Source: Pedococcus bigeumensis (GTDB taxonomy: Bacteria; Actinomycetota; Actinomycetes; Actinomycetales; Dermatophilaceae). From it: a stretch of DNA of 64,000 bases. Positions within the stretch are counted from its first letter, which is position 1. Each line of letters begins with the position of its first letter. This document shows positions 45,791-54,268 of this stretch, in pieces. The stretch covers positions 62,001 to 126,000 of the forward strand of contig NZ_RCZM01000003.1 of NCBI RefSeq assembly GCF_006438965.1, written 5' to 3'. Below the pieces are notes generated by a model that was given only the letters and a program-made list of their open reading frames with translations, was not told the DNA's origin and made no database searches. The position numbers and the translations under genes were made by a program.

Positions 45791-45871
45791 GGTGGCCACC
45801 CTAGGCGCGTTAGGTTTCCCAGATGGTCGCGGACCGCGACCGACGCCTTCCTCATCGACAGGAGCACCGCG

Positions 45872-46720
45872 ATGGCAGAGTCCACACCCCGGCTGCCGCT
45901 GGACGGCGTTCGCGTCCTGAGCCTGGCGGTCAACCTGCCCGGTCCGGCCGCGGCGGCACGGCTGGGGGCGCTCGGCGCCGGGGTCACGAAGGTCGAGCCC
46001 ACGTCGGGTGACCCGTTGGCGCTGCACGCCCCCGCGTACTACGACCGGCTGGCCGCCGGCCAGGAGGTCGTCGTCCTCGACCTGAAGGCGGCCGCAGACC
46101 TCGACCGGCTGTGGGAGCTGCTGACCGAGACGGACCTGCTCGTCACGTCGTCACGACCGTCCTCCCTCGCACGGCTGGGGCTGGACTGGGAGACGCTGCA
46201 CGCCCGGTGTCCGCAGCTGTGCCAGGTCGCGATCGTGGGGCACCCCGGTGCCGACGTCGAGATCGCCGGGCACGACCTGACCTACCAGGCGACGGTCGGC
46301 ACGCTGCGGCCGCCGGAGCTGCCGACCGTGCTGATAGCCGACCTGGCCGGAGCCGAGCGCGCCGTCGCGGACGGACTGGCCACCCTCGTGCAGCGCTCCC
46401 GCACCGGCGTCGGGCACCATCGCGAGGTCGCGCTGAGCGACGTGGCGGCCGACCTGGCGCAACCGCTCCGGCAGGGGATGACCACACCGGACGGACTGCT
46501 CGGTGGGTCGCTCCCGAGCTACCGGATCTATGCAGCAGCAACGGGTTTCGTCGCGGTGGCCGCTCTGGAGGCGCACTTCTGGAAGCGCCTCACCGAGGCC
46601 CTCGGCGTCGAAGGCGCCGCTGCCGACCTGGAGCAGGCCTTCGCCCAGCGCAGCGCCGAGGAGTGGCAGGCCTGGGCACAGGAGCACGACCTCCCCATCG
46701 CCGCCGTACGCACTCCCTGA
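45872..46720 (+). CDS. CoA-transferase family III (CaiB/BaiF) protein, short form
   Basis: 282 residues from the ATG at 45872 (AGGAGC upstream). LDGVRVLSLAVNLPGPAAAA, RLGALGAGVTKVEPTSGDPL and LVTSSRPSSLARLGLDWETL are the N-terminal landmarks of the family, and LSDVAADLAQPLRQ and SYRIYAAATGFVAVAALEAH follow. Usual members are about 380-450 residues and have a catalytic Asp after a long region. Here the central segment is shortened, so it may be specialised or inactive. Substrate is unknown. It ends 163 bp before the GTPase gene. Confidence 0.8.
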   Translation: MAESTPRLPLDGVRVLSLAVNLPGPAAAARLGALGAGVTKVEPTSGDPLALHAPAYYDRLAAGQEVVVLDLKAAADLDRLWELLTETDLLVTSSRPSSLARLGLDWETLHARCPQLCQVAIVGHPGADVEIAGHDLTYQATVGTLRPPELPTVLIADLAGAERAVADGLATLVQRSRTGVGHHREVALSDVAADLAQPLRQGMTTPDGLLGGSLPSYRIYAAATGFVAVAALEAHFWKRLTEALGVEGAAADLEQAFAQRSAEEWQAWAQEHDLPIAAVRTP

Positions 46721-46825
46721 GCCCTGACCGACCGTAAACCTGTTGCCCACCACGGCTGCGCTCTGCTGCCATGAAGGAGTAACCGTTCGACCAACCGACT
46801 GACCCGACGACCACGGAGAACCCCG

Positions 46826-46933
46826 ATGCGAGCTGCTTTCACGTCCCGCCAGGTACCCACTTACCGAATGGATGTGAAGGCGCATGACAGCGCGCAGCAG
46901 AACCCTCAACGTGGGGATCGTCGCCCATGTTGA
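46826..46933 (+). CDS. Leader peptide (upstream ORF) of the ribosomal protection gene
   Basis: ATG at 46826, preceded by GGAG at 46815-46818, opens a 35-codon frame: MRAAFTSRQVPTYRMDVKAH continuing DSAQQNPQRGDRRPC, with TGA at 46931-46933. It overlaps the GTPase gene by 50 bp in the +1 frame. Its codons 4-7 form one side of a hairpin that covers the GTPase ribosome binding site. The position and overlap are like leader peptides that control erm and tet(M) genes. Translation has not been shown. Confidence 0.55.
   Translation: MRAAFTSRQVPTYRMDVKAHDSAQQNPQRGDRRPC
46836..46880 (+). promoter_or_regulatory. RBS-sequestering hairpin (translational attenuator)
   Basis: CTTTCACGTCC (46836-46846) pairs with GGATGTGAAGG (46870-46880) over 11 bp, nine Watson-Crick and two G-U pairs, with a 23-nt loop. 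The right arm contains GAAGG, the ribosome binding site of the GTPase whose ATG is at 46884. The left arm lies in codons 4-7 of the leader peptide, so a ribosome stalled there would open the stem. Confidence 0.6.
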
Positions 46934-48812
46934 CGCCGGCAAGACCAGCCTGACCGAACGAGTCCTCTTCGAAGCAGGGGTGCTCGACGCCCCGGGGAGC
47001 GTCGACGCTGGTGACACCCAGACCGACAGCATGGCGCTGGAGCGCCAGCGCGGCATCACGATCCGGTCTGCCGTCGTGTCCTTCGACTGGCGCTCGACCA
47101 CCGTCAACCTGATCGACACCCCCGGCCACTCCGACTTCATCGCCGAGGTGGAGCGCGCCCTCGCGGTGCTCGACGCGGCGGTCCTGGTGGTCTCGGCCGT
47201 CGAGGGCGTGCAGGCACAGACGCTCGTCCTGATGCGCGCCCTGCAGCGGCTCGGGCTGCCCGTGGTCGTCTTCGTCAACAAGGTGGACCGGACCGGCGCC
47301 GAGCCGGACCGGGTCCTCGGCGAGGTGGCCAGCCGGCTGAGCCCGGAAGCCATCGCCCTCGGGCAGGTGACGGGCGCCGGCACCCGCGCCGCGGCATACC
47401 TGCCGTTCGAGATGGGACCCACCGAGCTCGCTGCCCTGCGCGGAGGAGTGCGGGCGGCGACCGCCCACCCGGTCGTCTTCGGGTCGGCCATCACCGGTGC
47501 GGGCGTCCACGAGCTGCTCGACGTGCTCGCAACCTTCCTGCCGGGGACCGGCCACGACGTCTCAGGTGAACCAGCGGGCGTCGTGTTCAAGGTGGAGCGC
47601 ACCAACGGCGAACGCACCGTGCTGGCCCGGGTCAGGTCAGGGTCCCTTCGCGTCCGCGACCGGGTCGCCGTCGACGGACGGGCCGCCGAGAAGGTGACCG
47701 GGCTGCGGGTCTTCGACCGCGGCCGGCTGGTGCGCGTCGACGAGGTGCCCGCCGGGCGGATCGCCGCGGTCCAGGGGTGGTCGTCGGCACGGATCGGCGA
47801 CCGGTTCGGAGGGGGCCGCGGGGGCGGAGGTGCCGCCTCTGGAGGCAGCTGGGCTGGGCAGTTCTCGCGGCCGAGCCTCGAGACGGTGGTCGACGCGGTG
47901 CGTCCCGAGGACGTCGGAGCCATGTATGCCGCGTTGACCGAGCTCGCGGACCAGGACCCGCTCATCGACCTTCGCCAGGACGACGGGCGGCGTGAGATCG
48001 CCGTGTCCCTGTACGGCGAGGTCCAGAAGGAGGTCATCGCGGCGGTGCTGGCGGCCGACTACGGGGTCGAGGTGACGTTCCGACCGACCACGAGCATCTG
48101 TGTCGAGCGAGTGGTCGGATCCGGAACCGCTTGCCAGCTCATCGGCGTGGCGCCGAACCCGTTCCTCGCCACGGTTGGGCTGCGCGTCGAACCGCTGCCT
48201 CTCGGCGCGGGGCAGCAGTTCGCGCTCGAGGTGGAGCTGGGGTCGATGCCGCCCGCGTTCTTCACCGCCGTCCGCGAGGGGGTGGACGCGACGCTCGAGG
48301 AGGGCGTGCACGGCTGGGCCATACCCGACGCCCGGGTCGTGATGACGCACTCGGGCTACTACCCGCGCCAGAGCCACGCGCACGCGACCTTCGACAAGGC
48401 GATGTCGAGCACGGCACAGGACTTCCGCAGCCTGACCCGGCTGGTGCTGGCGGAGGCCCTGACCCGGGCCCGGACGGTGGTGTGCGCGCCGGTCCACCGG
48501 TTCGAGCTCGAGATCCCCGAGGACGTGCTGGGATCCGTCTTGGGCGAGCTGGCCCGGCACCACGCGGTGCCGCTGGAGACCACGCTGCGCGCTGGGGTTG
48601 CCGTGCTGGCCGGCGAGGTGCCGGCTGACTCGGTCCATGGCGTGCAGCAGCGGATCCCGCACCTGACCCGCGGCGAGGGAGTCTTCACCTCCGGCCTGGA
48701 CCACTACGCGCCGACGAATGGTCCGGCACCGACGCGGGCCCGTGCCCAGCCCGACCCGTTCGCCCAGATCGGCGACTGGTCGCGGATCCAGCGAAGCTGG
48801 CCCTCCGGCTGA
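46884..48812 (+). CDS. Tet(M)/OtrA-type ribosomal protection GTPase
   Basis: 642 residues, the length of Tet(M). EF-G-like translation factor that removes tetracyclines from the ribosome. The G domain has G1 GIVAHVDAGKTSL (about 11-23), G3 NLIDTPGHSDF near 75, and G4 VVFVNKVDRTG near 130. Later domains include RPSLETVVDAVRPEDVGAMY, YGEVQKEVIAAVLAADYGVE, LGSMPPAFFTAVREGVDATL and VVMTHSGYYPRQSHAHATFD, the last being the domain IV wording of this family. A Gly-rich insert (DRFGGGRGGGGAASGGSWAG) sits between domains II and III. A resistance role is inferred. A leader peptide and an occluding hairpin precede it. Confidence 0.88.
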   Translation: MTARSRTLNVGIVAHVDAGKTSLTERVLFEAGVLDAPGSVDAGDTQTDSMALERQRGITIRSAVVSFDWRSTTVNLIDTPGHSDFIAEVERALAVLDAAVLVVSAVEGVQAQTLVLMRALQRLGLPVVVFVNKVDRTGAEPDRVLGEVASRLSPEAIALGQVTGAGTRAAAYLPFEMGPTELAALRGGVRAATAHPVVFGSAITGAGVHELLDVLATFLPGTGHDVSGEPAGVVFKVERTNGERTVLARVRSGSLRVRDRVAVDGRAAEKVTGLRVFDRGRLVRVDEVPAGRIAAVQGWSSARIGDRFGGGRGGGGAASGGSWAGQFSRPSLETVVDAVRPEDVGAMYAALTELADQDPLIDLRQDDGRREIAVSLYGEVQKEVIAAVLAADYGVEVTFRPTTSICVERVVGSGTACQLIGVAPNPFLATVGLRVEPLPLGAGQQFALEVELGSMPPAFFTAVREGVDATLEEGVHGWAIPDARVVMTHSGYYPRQSHAHATFDKAMSSTAQDFRSLTRLVLAEALTRARTVVCAPVHRFELEIPEDVLGSVLGELARHHAVPLETTLRAGVAVLAGEVPADSVHGVQQRIPHLTRGEGVFTSGLDHYAPTNGPAPTRARAQPDPFAQIGDWSRIQRSWPSG

Positions 48813-48889
48813 CCGGGTGGTTGTCGTCCACAGGCTGCTCTCAGGTGAGGATTCGGGCGCGGGCGGGCACCCGGCATACCCTTGACGCC

Positions 48890-49576
48890 ATGCACTCACT
48901 CAGCACCAACTGGATGGACCCGCAGTGGCTCCTGGACCACTTCGGCTCGCAGTTCTTCTGGGTGAGTGTGGCGATCGTCTTCATCGAGTGCGGGCTGCTC
49001 TTCCCGATCCTGCCGGGTGACTCGCTGCTTTTCGCCATCGGCCTGTTCATCAGCACCGGCGACTTCTCGATGAACCTCGTGGTGGCGCTGCTGGTGCTCA
49101 GCGTCGCTGCCTTCGCGGGCAATGTCGTCGGCTACGAGATCGGCCGGGCGGTGGGTCGCCCGCTGTACGAACGCGACGGCCGGATCCTGAAGAAGAAGTA
49201 CTTCGACGACAGCCACGCGTTCTTCGAGAAGCACGGGGCCAAGGCACTGGTCATCGGTCGCTTCGTGCCGATCGTGCGCACCTTCATCACCGTCGTCGCC
49301 GGGGTGAGCCGGATGGAGCGGCGGCACTTCTTCCTGTGGAGCGGCGTCGGCGCCGTCCTCTGGGTCTGGGTCGTCACCCTGCTCGGCTACTTCCTGGGCA
49401 ACTCCTTCCCTGCCCTCAAGGACCACCTCGAGCTGGCCATCCTCGCGATCGTCGCCGTCTCGGTGATCCCCATGGTGGTCGAGGTGGTCCGAGCCCGTCG
49501 CGGCCGGACCTCCACCGAGGCAGTCGTCGGGGAGACCGACGAGGCACTGGACGACCAGCGCGACGACCGCGTCTGA
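48890..49576 (+). CDS. DedA family membrane protein
   Basis: 228 residues from the ATG at 48890. DedA/SNARE-associated fold with about 5-6 helices: VSVAIVFIECGLLFPILPGD (the ExG...PxPGD re-entrant motif), VALLVLSVAAFAGNVVGYEI, GRFVPIVRTFITVVAGVSRM (the F-x-R-x-x-P-x-x-R motif) and VGAVLWVWVVTLLGYFLGNS. Family members flip lipids such as undecaprenyl phosphate or phosphatidylethanolamine across the membrane. The tail is acidic (VGETDEALDDQRDDRV). A GGCATACC word lies 10 bp before the start. Confidence 0.92.
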   Translation: MHSLSTNWMDPQWLLDHFGSQFFWVSVAIVFIECGLLFPILPGDSLLFAIGLFISTGDFSMNLVVALLVLSVAAFAGNVVGYEIGRAVGRPLYERDGRILKKKYFDDSHAFFEKHGAKALVIGRFVPIVRTFITVVAGVSRMERRHFFLWSGVGAVLWVWVVTLLGYFLGNSFPALKDHLELAILAIVAVSVIPMVVEVVRARRGRTSTEAVVGETDEALDDQRDDRV

Positions 49577-49589
49577 CCCCTCTCGTCCC

Positions 49590-50897
49590 TCACCTCCCCT
49601 GTTGGAAGTGAACCTTCCGGAGATCCGGTGGTTCTGGCACGGACTCACGGGCTGCCTGGACCGCCGGCGCGTCTCCAGGAGCTCGCAGTGCGCCGATGCG
49701 GTGCAGTGACCAACCGGCCCAGCACGCCACCGCAACCCCGCAGCACCCGGCCACCACGAACGAGCCCCTGGGTCCGATCGTCGAGGCGCCTACCCCGCCC
49801 AGACCCAGCGCAAGCATCGTGCAGGTCCTGGCCATCCCGTTGACGACGGCGAGCGCCTTGCCCCGGTCGCCCGGTGCGGTGCGACGCATGAAGACGGCGA
49901 ACAGCGCGGCGTTGCTCACGGCGTTGGCCAACCCGAGCGCTGCACCGAACCCGAACAGCCAGGCGAGCGTCGGTGCCAGTCCCGAGCCGACCTGGGCCAG
50001 CGACATGGCCACCAGCGCGACGACGAGGGCGCGCAGCCTCGTCGGGTCGGCGCGCAGGACTCCCGCCGCGACAGCTCCCAAGACCGCACCCACCCCGGTC
50101 AGCGCCTGCCAGTAGCCGAACTGCGCCTGTGTGGCGTGCAGCTCGTCGCGGGCGAGGAACACCTCCACCGCGTTCATGCTCTCGAGGCTCACGACGAACG
50201 GCAGCATCGCGCACACCAGCACCCACACCACCCGATCGGCGCGGACCACCGCCAGTCCGGCCCGCGGGAGGAACGACACGGCTGCTCGGGTCGCGTCATC
50301 GCGCCGGGCCGCCGTTCGGCCGTTGCCCGCCACTCGCGTCCGGACGGCCAACCCCGCGACGAGCAGCACGGCACACGTGGCGGCATCGAGGACGAAGACG
50401 ACGGAGTCCCCGCGCAGCTCGACGAGCACGCCGCCCAGTGCTGCCCCGATGGGCGCAGCCACGGCGCCCAGCGCCTGCTGGGTCGAGACCAGTCGCCCCA
50501 CGTGGTGGTCGCCCACCGCCCGGGTCAGCACCGACGACCACACCGGGTTGGCGAACGCGAATCCGGTCTGCAACACCACCACCAGCGCGTAGGTCGCGGC
50601 CAGGCCGTTCCACGTCGCCAGGCCCAAGCAGGCCAGCACCTGCACCAGCCCACCTGCGCCGAGGACCAACCGCGGGTCGACGGAGTCCGCCACGTGGCCG
50701 ACCAGCCCCATCGTCACCACGACGGGGAGTGAGAAGCAGACGAGCAGCAACGCCACGGCATACGGGCCGGCGCCGCTGTCGTGGACCCGCAGGGTGAGGG
50801 CCACCATCGCCATGGCGTCACCGAGGAGCGAAACCATCGCGGCCGGCAGTGCCAGTCGCACGTCCCACACTCGGAATATCTGAAACAGTTCCTTCAT
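49590..50897 (-). CDS. MFS transporter next to an ArsR-type regulator
   Basis: 435 residues with 12 predicted helices: VWDVRLALPAAMVSLLGDAM, LLVCFSLPVVVTMGLVGHVA, ALVVVLQTGFAFANPVWSSV, LGAVAAPIGAALGGVLVELR, ESMNAVEVFLARDELHATQA and AALGLANAVSNAALFAVFMR. It is an efflux-type major facilitator resembling enterobactin or macrolide exporters, with the substrate unknown. It is divergent from the ArsR-type regulator, whose operator overlaps both starts. That pairing is common in actinobacteria and usually means repression by the regulator. Confidence 0.87.
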   Translation of the reverse strand: MKELFQIFRVWDVRLALPAAMVSLLGDAMAMVALTLRVHDSGAGPYAVALLLVCFSLPVVVTMGLVGHVADSVDPRLVLGAGGLVQVLACLGLATWNGLAATYALVVVLQTGFAFANPVWSSVLTRAVGDHHVGRLVSTQQALGAVAAPIGAALGGVLVELRGDSVVFVLDAATCAVLLVAGLAVRTRVAGNGRTAARRDDATRAAVSFLPRAGLAVVRADRVVWVLVCAMLPFVVSLESMNAVEVFLARDELHATQAQFGYWQALTGVGAVLGAVAAGVLRADPTRLRALVVALVAMSLAQVGSGLAPTLAWLFGFGAALGLANAVSNAALFAVFMRRTAPGDRGKALAVVNGMARTCTMLALGLGGVGASTIGPRGSFVVAGCCGVAVACWAGWSLHRIGALRAPGDAPAVQAARESVPEPPDLRKVHFQQGR

Positions 50898-50920
50898 AAT
50901 TGTGAAGGCTACGTTTCACA
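50891..50920. promoter_or_regulatory. Operator between the MFS and ArsR-type genes
   Basis: Two overlapping inverted repeats: CCTTCA-N6-TGAAGG (50891-50908), covering the MFS start codon, and TGTGAA-N8-TTCACA (50901-50920). Either could be bound by the divergently encoded winged-helix regulator whose start is at 50948. Confidence 0.65.
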
Positions 50921-50947
50921 TCGCCCGTCGTCAACTACGATTCCGGT

Positions 50948-51514
50948 ATGCCGCGGAGCCGGAAACGCACGTCCCTCACCATCGACGACCCCAAGGCGCT
51001 GCGCGCCCTGGCCCACCCGGCACGACAGCGTGTCATCAGCGAGCTGTTCAACGGCGAGGTGCTGACCGCGACCGAGGCGGCCCGGCTCTGCGGGATCACG
51101 CCGTCGGCCATGAGCTACCACCTCCGGGCGCTCGAGCAGTGGGGGATCGTCGAGCGCGACGAGTCCAGCGACGGCCGCGAACGTCCCTGGCGGGCCACGG
51201 CCGACCACTTCACGGTCCCGGCAAGCGCCCACCGCGCGGCGGGCCCGGCGGTGAGCCGCACCTTCATGGTCCCGTGGGCCACCGAGCTCCAGGCGGGGAT
51301 CGAGCGCGCGGCCGACGACCTCGCCGACGGCGCCCGCGACGAGTTCACGACCTTGAGCCGCGGCCGGGTCTGGCTCACCAGCGCAGAGGCCAAGCAGCTC
51401 GACCGTGACCTTCGGTCGGTCCTCAAGCCCTACCAGGCACGGACCTCACGCAAGCACCCCGAGGGCGCCGTGGCGCGGGACGGCTACTGGCTGCTGCTCC
51501 CTCCGCCCGGCTGA
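50948..51514 (+). CDS. ArsR/HTH_20-type winged-helix transcriptional regulator
   Basis: 188 residues. The N-terminal winged helix is DDPKALRALAHPARQRVISE, LFNGEVLTATEAARLCGITP, SAMSYHLRALEQWGIVERDE and SSDGRERPWRATADHF, the typical opening of ArsR-like repressors of MFS genes. The C-terminal 100 residues are of no known domain and lack metal-binding cysteines, so the signal is probably an organic ligand. The start ATG at 50948 is inside a GGTATGCC word. Divergent from the MFS gene. Confidence 0.88.
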   Translation: MPRSRKRTSLTIDDPKALRALAHPARQRVISELFNGEVLTATEAARLCGITPSAMSYHLRALEQWGIVERDESSDGRERPWRATADHFTVPASAHRAAGPAVSRTFMVPWATELQAGIERAADDLADGARDEFTTLSRGRVWLTSAEAKQLDRDLRSVLKPYQARTSRKHPEGAVARDGYWLLLPPPG

Positions 51515-51569
51515 CCTGCCCAGACGCGCGCCTGTTGATGATTGACATTGCTGTGGCCAGGTCAGGGGC

Positions 51570-52217
51570 TCAGAGCTCGATCAGACCGGCCCGGTATGCC
51601 GCGGTGACGGCTGCGGTGCGGTCGGTCACCCCGAGCTTCTCGAAGGCCCGCAGCAGGTGCGTCTTCACCGTCGCCTCCCCGATGTGCAGCTCGCGGCCCA
51701 CCTCGGCGTTGGACAGGCCCTTGGCGACGCACCGCACCACCTCGGTCTCGCGGTCGGTCAGCGTCGGCGGCGCGGGGGCCCGCATCCGGCTGGCCAGCCT
51801 CGCGACGACGGGTGGAGCGAGCACCGTCTCGCCGCGGGCCGCTCGCCGGATCGCGTCGGCCAGCGTCTCGCGGGGCGCGTCCTTCAGCAGGTAGCCGTTG
51901 GCACCAGCCTCCACCGCACGCACGATGTCAGCGTCCGTGTCGTAGGTCGTGAGCACGAGGACTGCCGGGGCGTTCTCGGTCGCCCGCATCTTGGCGGTGG
52001 CGTCGGCTCCGTCCATGACCGGCATCCGCAGGTCCATGAGCACCACGTCCGGATGCAGCCGCGCCGCGAGCACCACCGCTTCGGCGCCGTCGGCGGCCTC
52101 GCCGACGACCTCGAACTCCGCGTGCTCGGACAGCATCGCGACCAGGCCCATGCGCACCACGGGATGGTCGTCGACCACCAACAGCCGCAACGTCATCGGG
52201 CCCCTTTCGCCGTTCAT
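51570..52217 (-). CDS. NarL/LuxR-family response regulator
   Basis: 215 residues. The receiver domain starts LRLLVVDDHPVVRMGLVAML and has its phospho-Asp in PDVVLMDLRMPVMDGADATA. The LuxR/GerE helix-turn-helix is LTDRETEVVRCVAKGLSNAE and VGRELHIGEATVKTHLLRAF. The ATG at 52217 overlaps the stop of the kinase gene (ATGA), so the two are coupled. It is the last gene of ABC ATPase-permease-kinase-regulator. The likely target is this operon's own promoter. Confidence 0.94.
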   Translation of the reverse strand: MNGERGPMTLRLLVVDDHPVVRMGLVAMLSEHAEFEVVGEAADGAEAVVLAARLHPDVVLMDLRMPVMDGADATAKMRATENAPAVLVLTTYDTDADIVRAVEAGANGYLLKDAPRETLADAIRRAARGETVLAPPVVARLASRMRAPAPPTLTDRETEVVRCVAKGLSNAEVGRELHIGEATVKTHLLRAFEKLGVTDRTAAVTAAYRAGLIEL

Positions 52218-53434
52218 CGCGGCACCTCCACCCTCAACCGCGACCCTGATCCAGGCGTGCTGTTCACGTCGAACCGGCCGCCGACCTCGGTGGCCCGGGC
52301 AGTCGCACCGTCGAGCCCATAGCCGCGCGCTTCGGCGCCGGGGTCGAACCCGACCCCGTTGTCGGTGACCACGAGGGCCACCGGCCCGTCCGCGCCATAG
52401 GACAGGGACACCTCGAACGTCGTGGCGCCGGAGTGGCGTCGCACGTTGGCCAGTCCCTCCTGGGCGGTGCGTAGGAGCACCACCTCGGAGTTGGCCGACA
52501 GGACGACCGGCTCCCCCTCGACCCGCAGCGTCCCTGACATCCCGCTCTCCGCCGAGACCGCGTCGACGAGCCGCTGCAACGCCTCGGAGAGGGTGCGCGA
52601 CTGGAGGTGGCCGGGCGTCATCTCGGCGACGATGAGCCGAGCCTCGGAGAGGTTGTCCACGGCCGTCTGCTCGATCATTCGCAGTCGCTCCCGGACGGCG
52701 GCGAGGTCACCGCGGTCCAGCGCCAGCTCGGTCGCTCGCGCCAAGGTCACCACCGAGGTGAAACCCTGCGCAAGGGTGTCGTGGATCTCGCGCGAGATCC
52801 GCTCGCGCTCGCCGGCGACACCCTGCGCGCGCTCGGCCGCAGCGAGCTCGTCCTGGGTGCGCTGCAGCTCGTCGATGGTGCGAGCACGGCTGTCGGCCTC
52901 GCGGATGATGCGGTCGATGAACAGGCCGAGCGTCAACGACAGCACCAGCATGATCACCGTGCTGATCGCGATCCCGATGAACTCGTCAGCGGTGCGCGGA
53001 CCTTGCCACACGCGGACGACCGCGATCCCGACGACGGCAACGGCGACAGTCCCGGCTGCCTTGTTGCGCGGCAGGATCGCCCACGTCTGCGGGAAGAGGC
53101 CGAAGGTCAGGATCCACGCGGTGCCCGTGCCGTCCAACGCCATCAGGACGACCATCAGGCCCCACGCGAGCACCATGTAGGTGATGCCGGCTCGCAGGTC
53201 GCGCTCGCCCATGCCGCGGCGGCCCCAGACGGCATACGCGGCGCCGATGGCGACCACGCACCCCAGCCGCCAGCCGAGGTGCTGCGTGTCCTCCGCGACC
53301 ATCACCACGACGGTCGTCACGACCAGGACGGCGAACAGCCCGTGCCACCAACGCAGCTGGCCGCGCCACATCTCGTTGAGGTCGTCGGCGGACGACCCCG
53401 CTGGAGGGCAGTCGGACGGCAGCTCGGTGCTCAC
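52214..53434 (-). CDS. Membrane histidine kinase (HisKA_3 type)
   Basis: 406 residues. Five to six transmembrane helices (residues 28-175) with no large external sensor: WHGLFAVLVVTTVVVMVAED, TYMVLAWGLMVVLMALDGTG, FIGIAISTVIMLVLSLTLGL. A coiled coil follows, then the phosphoacceptor RERISREIHDTLAQGFTSVV and an ATPase end (AQEGLANVRRHSGATTFEVS, VVTDNGVGFDPGAEARGYGL). NarX/DesK class. Paired with the regulator downstream and the ABC transporter upstream, it probably senses the transporter's substrate, such as a membrane-acting antibiotic. Confidence 0.94.
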   Translation of the reverse strand: MSTELPSDCPPAGSSADDLNEMWRGQLRWWHGLFAVLVVTTVVVMVAEDTQHLGWRLGCVVAIGAAYAVWGRRGMGERDLRAGITYMVLAWGLMVVLMALDGTGTAWILTFGLFPQTWAILPRNKAAGTVAVAVVGIAVVRVWQGPRTADEFIGIAISTVIMLVLSLTLGLFIDRIIREADSRARTIDELQRTQDELAAAERAQGVAGERERISREIHDTLAQGFTSVVTLARATELALDRGDLAAVRERLRMIEQTAVDNLSEARLIVAEMTPGHLQSRTLSEALQRLVDAVSAESGMSGTLRVEGEPVVLSANSEVVLLRTAQEGLANVRRHSGATTFEVSLSYGADGPVALVVTDNGVGFDPGAEARGYGLDGATARATEVGGRFDVNSTPGSGSRLRVEVPR

Positions 53435-53464
53435 GCGACCCTCACCTCAGTACCCACGCGACCA

Positions 53465-54268
53465 TCATGTCGTGCCGCGCTTGGTCCAGCGGAAGGTGCG
53501 GGCGCAGACCACGAGTCCGGCCACGAGCCACGCGGCGAGGACCAGGGCGGTGCGGCCGTGCTCCCAGGTGCCCGCCATCTCCTGGGTCTGCCAGTCGCCG
53601 GGGAAGAACACCGACCGCATCCCCTGCGCGATCCACTTCAGCGGGAACACCGAGGCCACCTGCTTGAGCCACACCGGCAGGTCGGTGAAGGCGAAGTAGA
53701 CACCTGAGATGAACTGCAGGATCAGGGTCGGCGCGATGACGATGGCACCGACGGACCGCGAGGAGGATGCCATGGAGGAGTAGGCGATTCCGAGCACCGT
53801 GCCCGAGGCGACACCGAGCAGGAACACCCAGATGAAGGTCACCCAGTGGCCGGCGTCGGACGGCAGCTGCACGCCGAACCCGAGCTTGGCGACCGCGATG
53901 AGGAGCGCGAACTGCGCCAGGCTGGTGCTCGCCACGAGCCCGACCTTGCCGAGGAAGTAGGCCACCGGTGGCATCGGCGTGGAGCGCAGCCGCTTGAGCG
54001 TGCCGTCGTCCCGCTCGACCGCGACGCTGAGCGCCATCGACTGGAAGCTGGTCAGCATCACGCCGGCCGCGACCATCCCGGGCAGGAAGAACCGCGCCGC
54101 GTTGACGCCCTCGGTGTCCCCCTCGCCGAACCCCTCGCTGAAGATCACCGAGAACATGCTCAGCATCAGGATCGGGAAGATGAAGGAGAAGAACACCGCC
54201 TCCTTCTCGCGGAAGTACATCTTCAGCTCCAGGACCGTGCGGTCCCAGCCGATGGCGACGGCGTTCAC
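53465..54268 (-). CDS. ABC-2 type transporter permease
   Basis: 267 residues with six transmembrane segments: AVFFSFIFPILMLSMFSVIF, FLPGMVAAGVMLTSFQSMAL, GLVASTSLAQFALLIAVAKL, WVFLLGVASGTVLGIAYSSM and APTLILQFISGVYFAFTDLP. LKRLRSTPMPP precedes a helix in the DrrB-like pattern. It exports a drug or lipid together with the ATPase encoded just upstream; the GTG at 54268 overlaps that gene's stop (GTGA). It belongs to the ABC/two-component operon. Confidence 0.9.
   Translation of the reverse strand: MNAVAIGWDRTVLELKMYFREKEAVFFSFIFPILMLSMFSVIFSEGFGEGDTEGVNAARFFLPGMVAAGVMLTSFQSMALSVAVERDDGTLKRLRSTPMPPVAYFLGKVGLVASTSLAQFALLIAVAKLGFGVQLPSDAGHWVTFIWVFLLGVASGTVLGIAYSSMASSSRSVGAIVIAPTLILQFISGVYFAFTDLPVWLKQVASVFPLKWIAQGMRSVFFPGDWQTQEMAGTWEHGRTALVLAAWLVAGLVVCARTFRWTKRGTT

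Noticed and set aside
46770-46781. ATG-AAG-GAG-TAA minimal ORF before the GTPase
   Set aside because: A three-codon frame with no ribosome binding site; its AAGGAG is probably incidental. The 35-codon leader is better supported.
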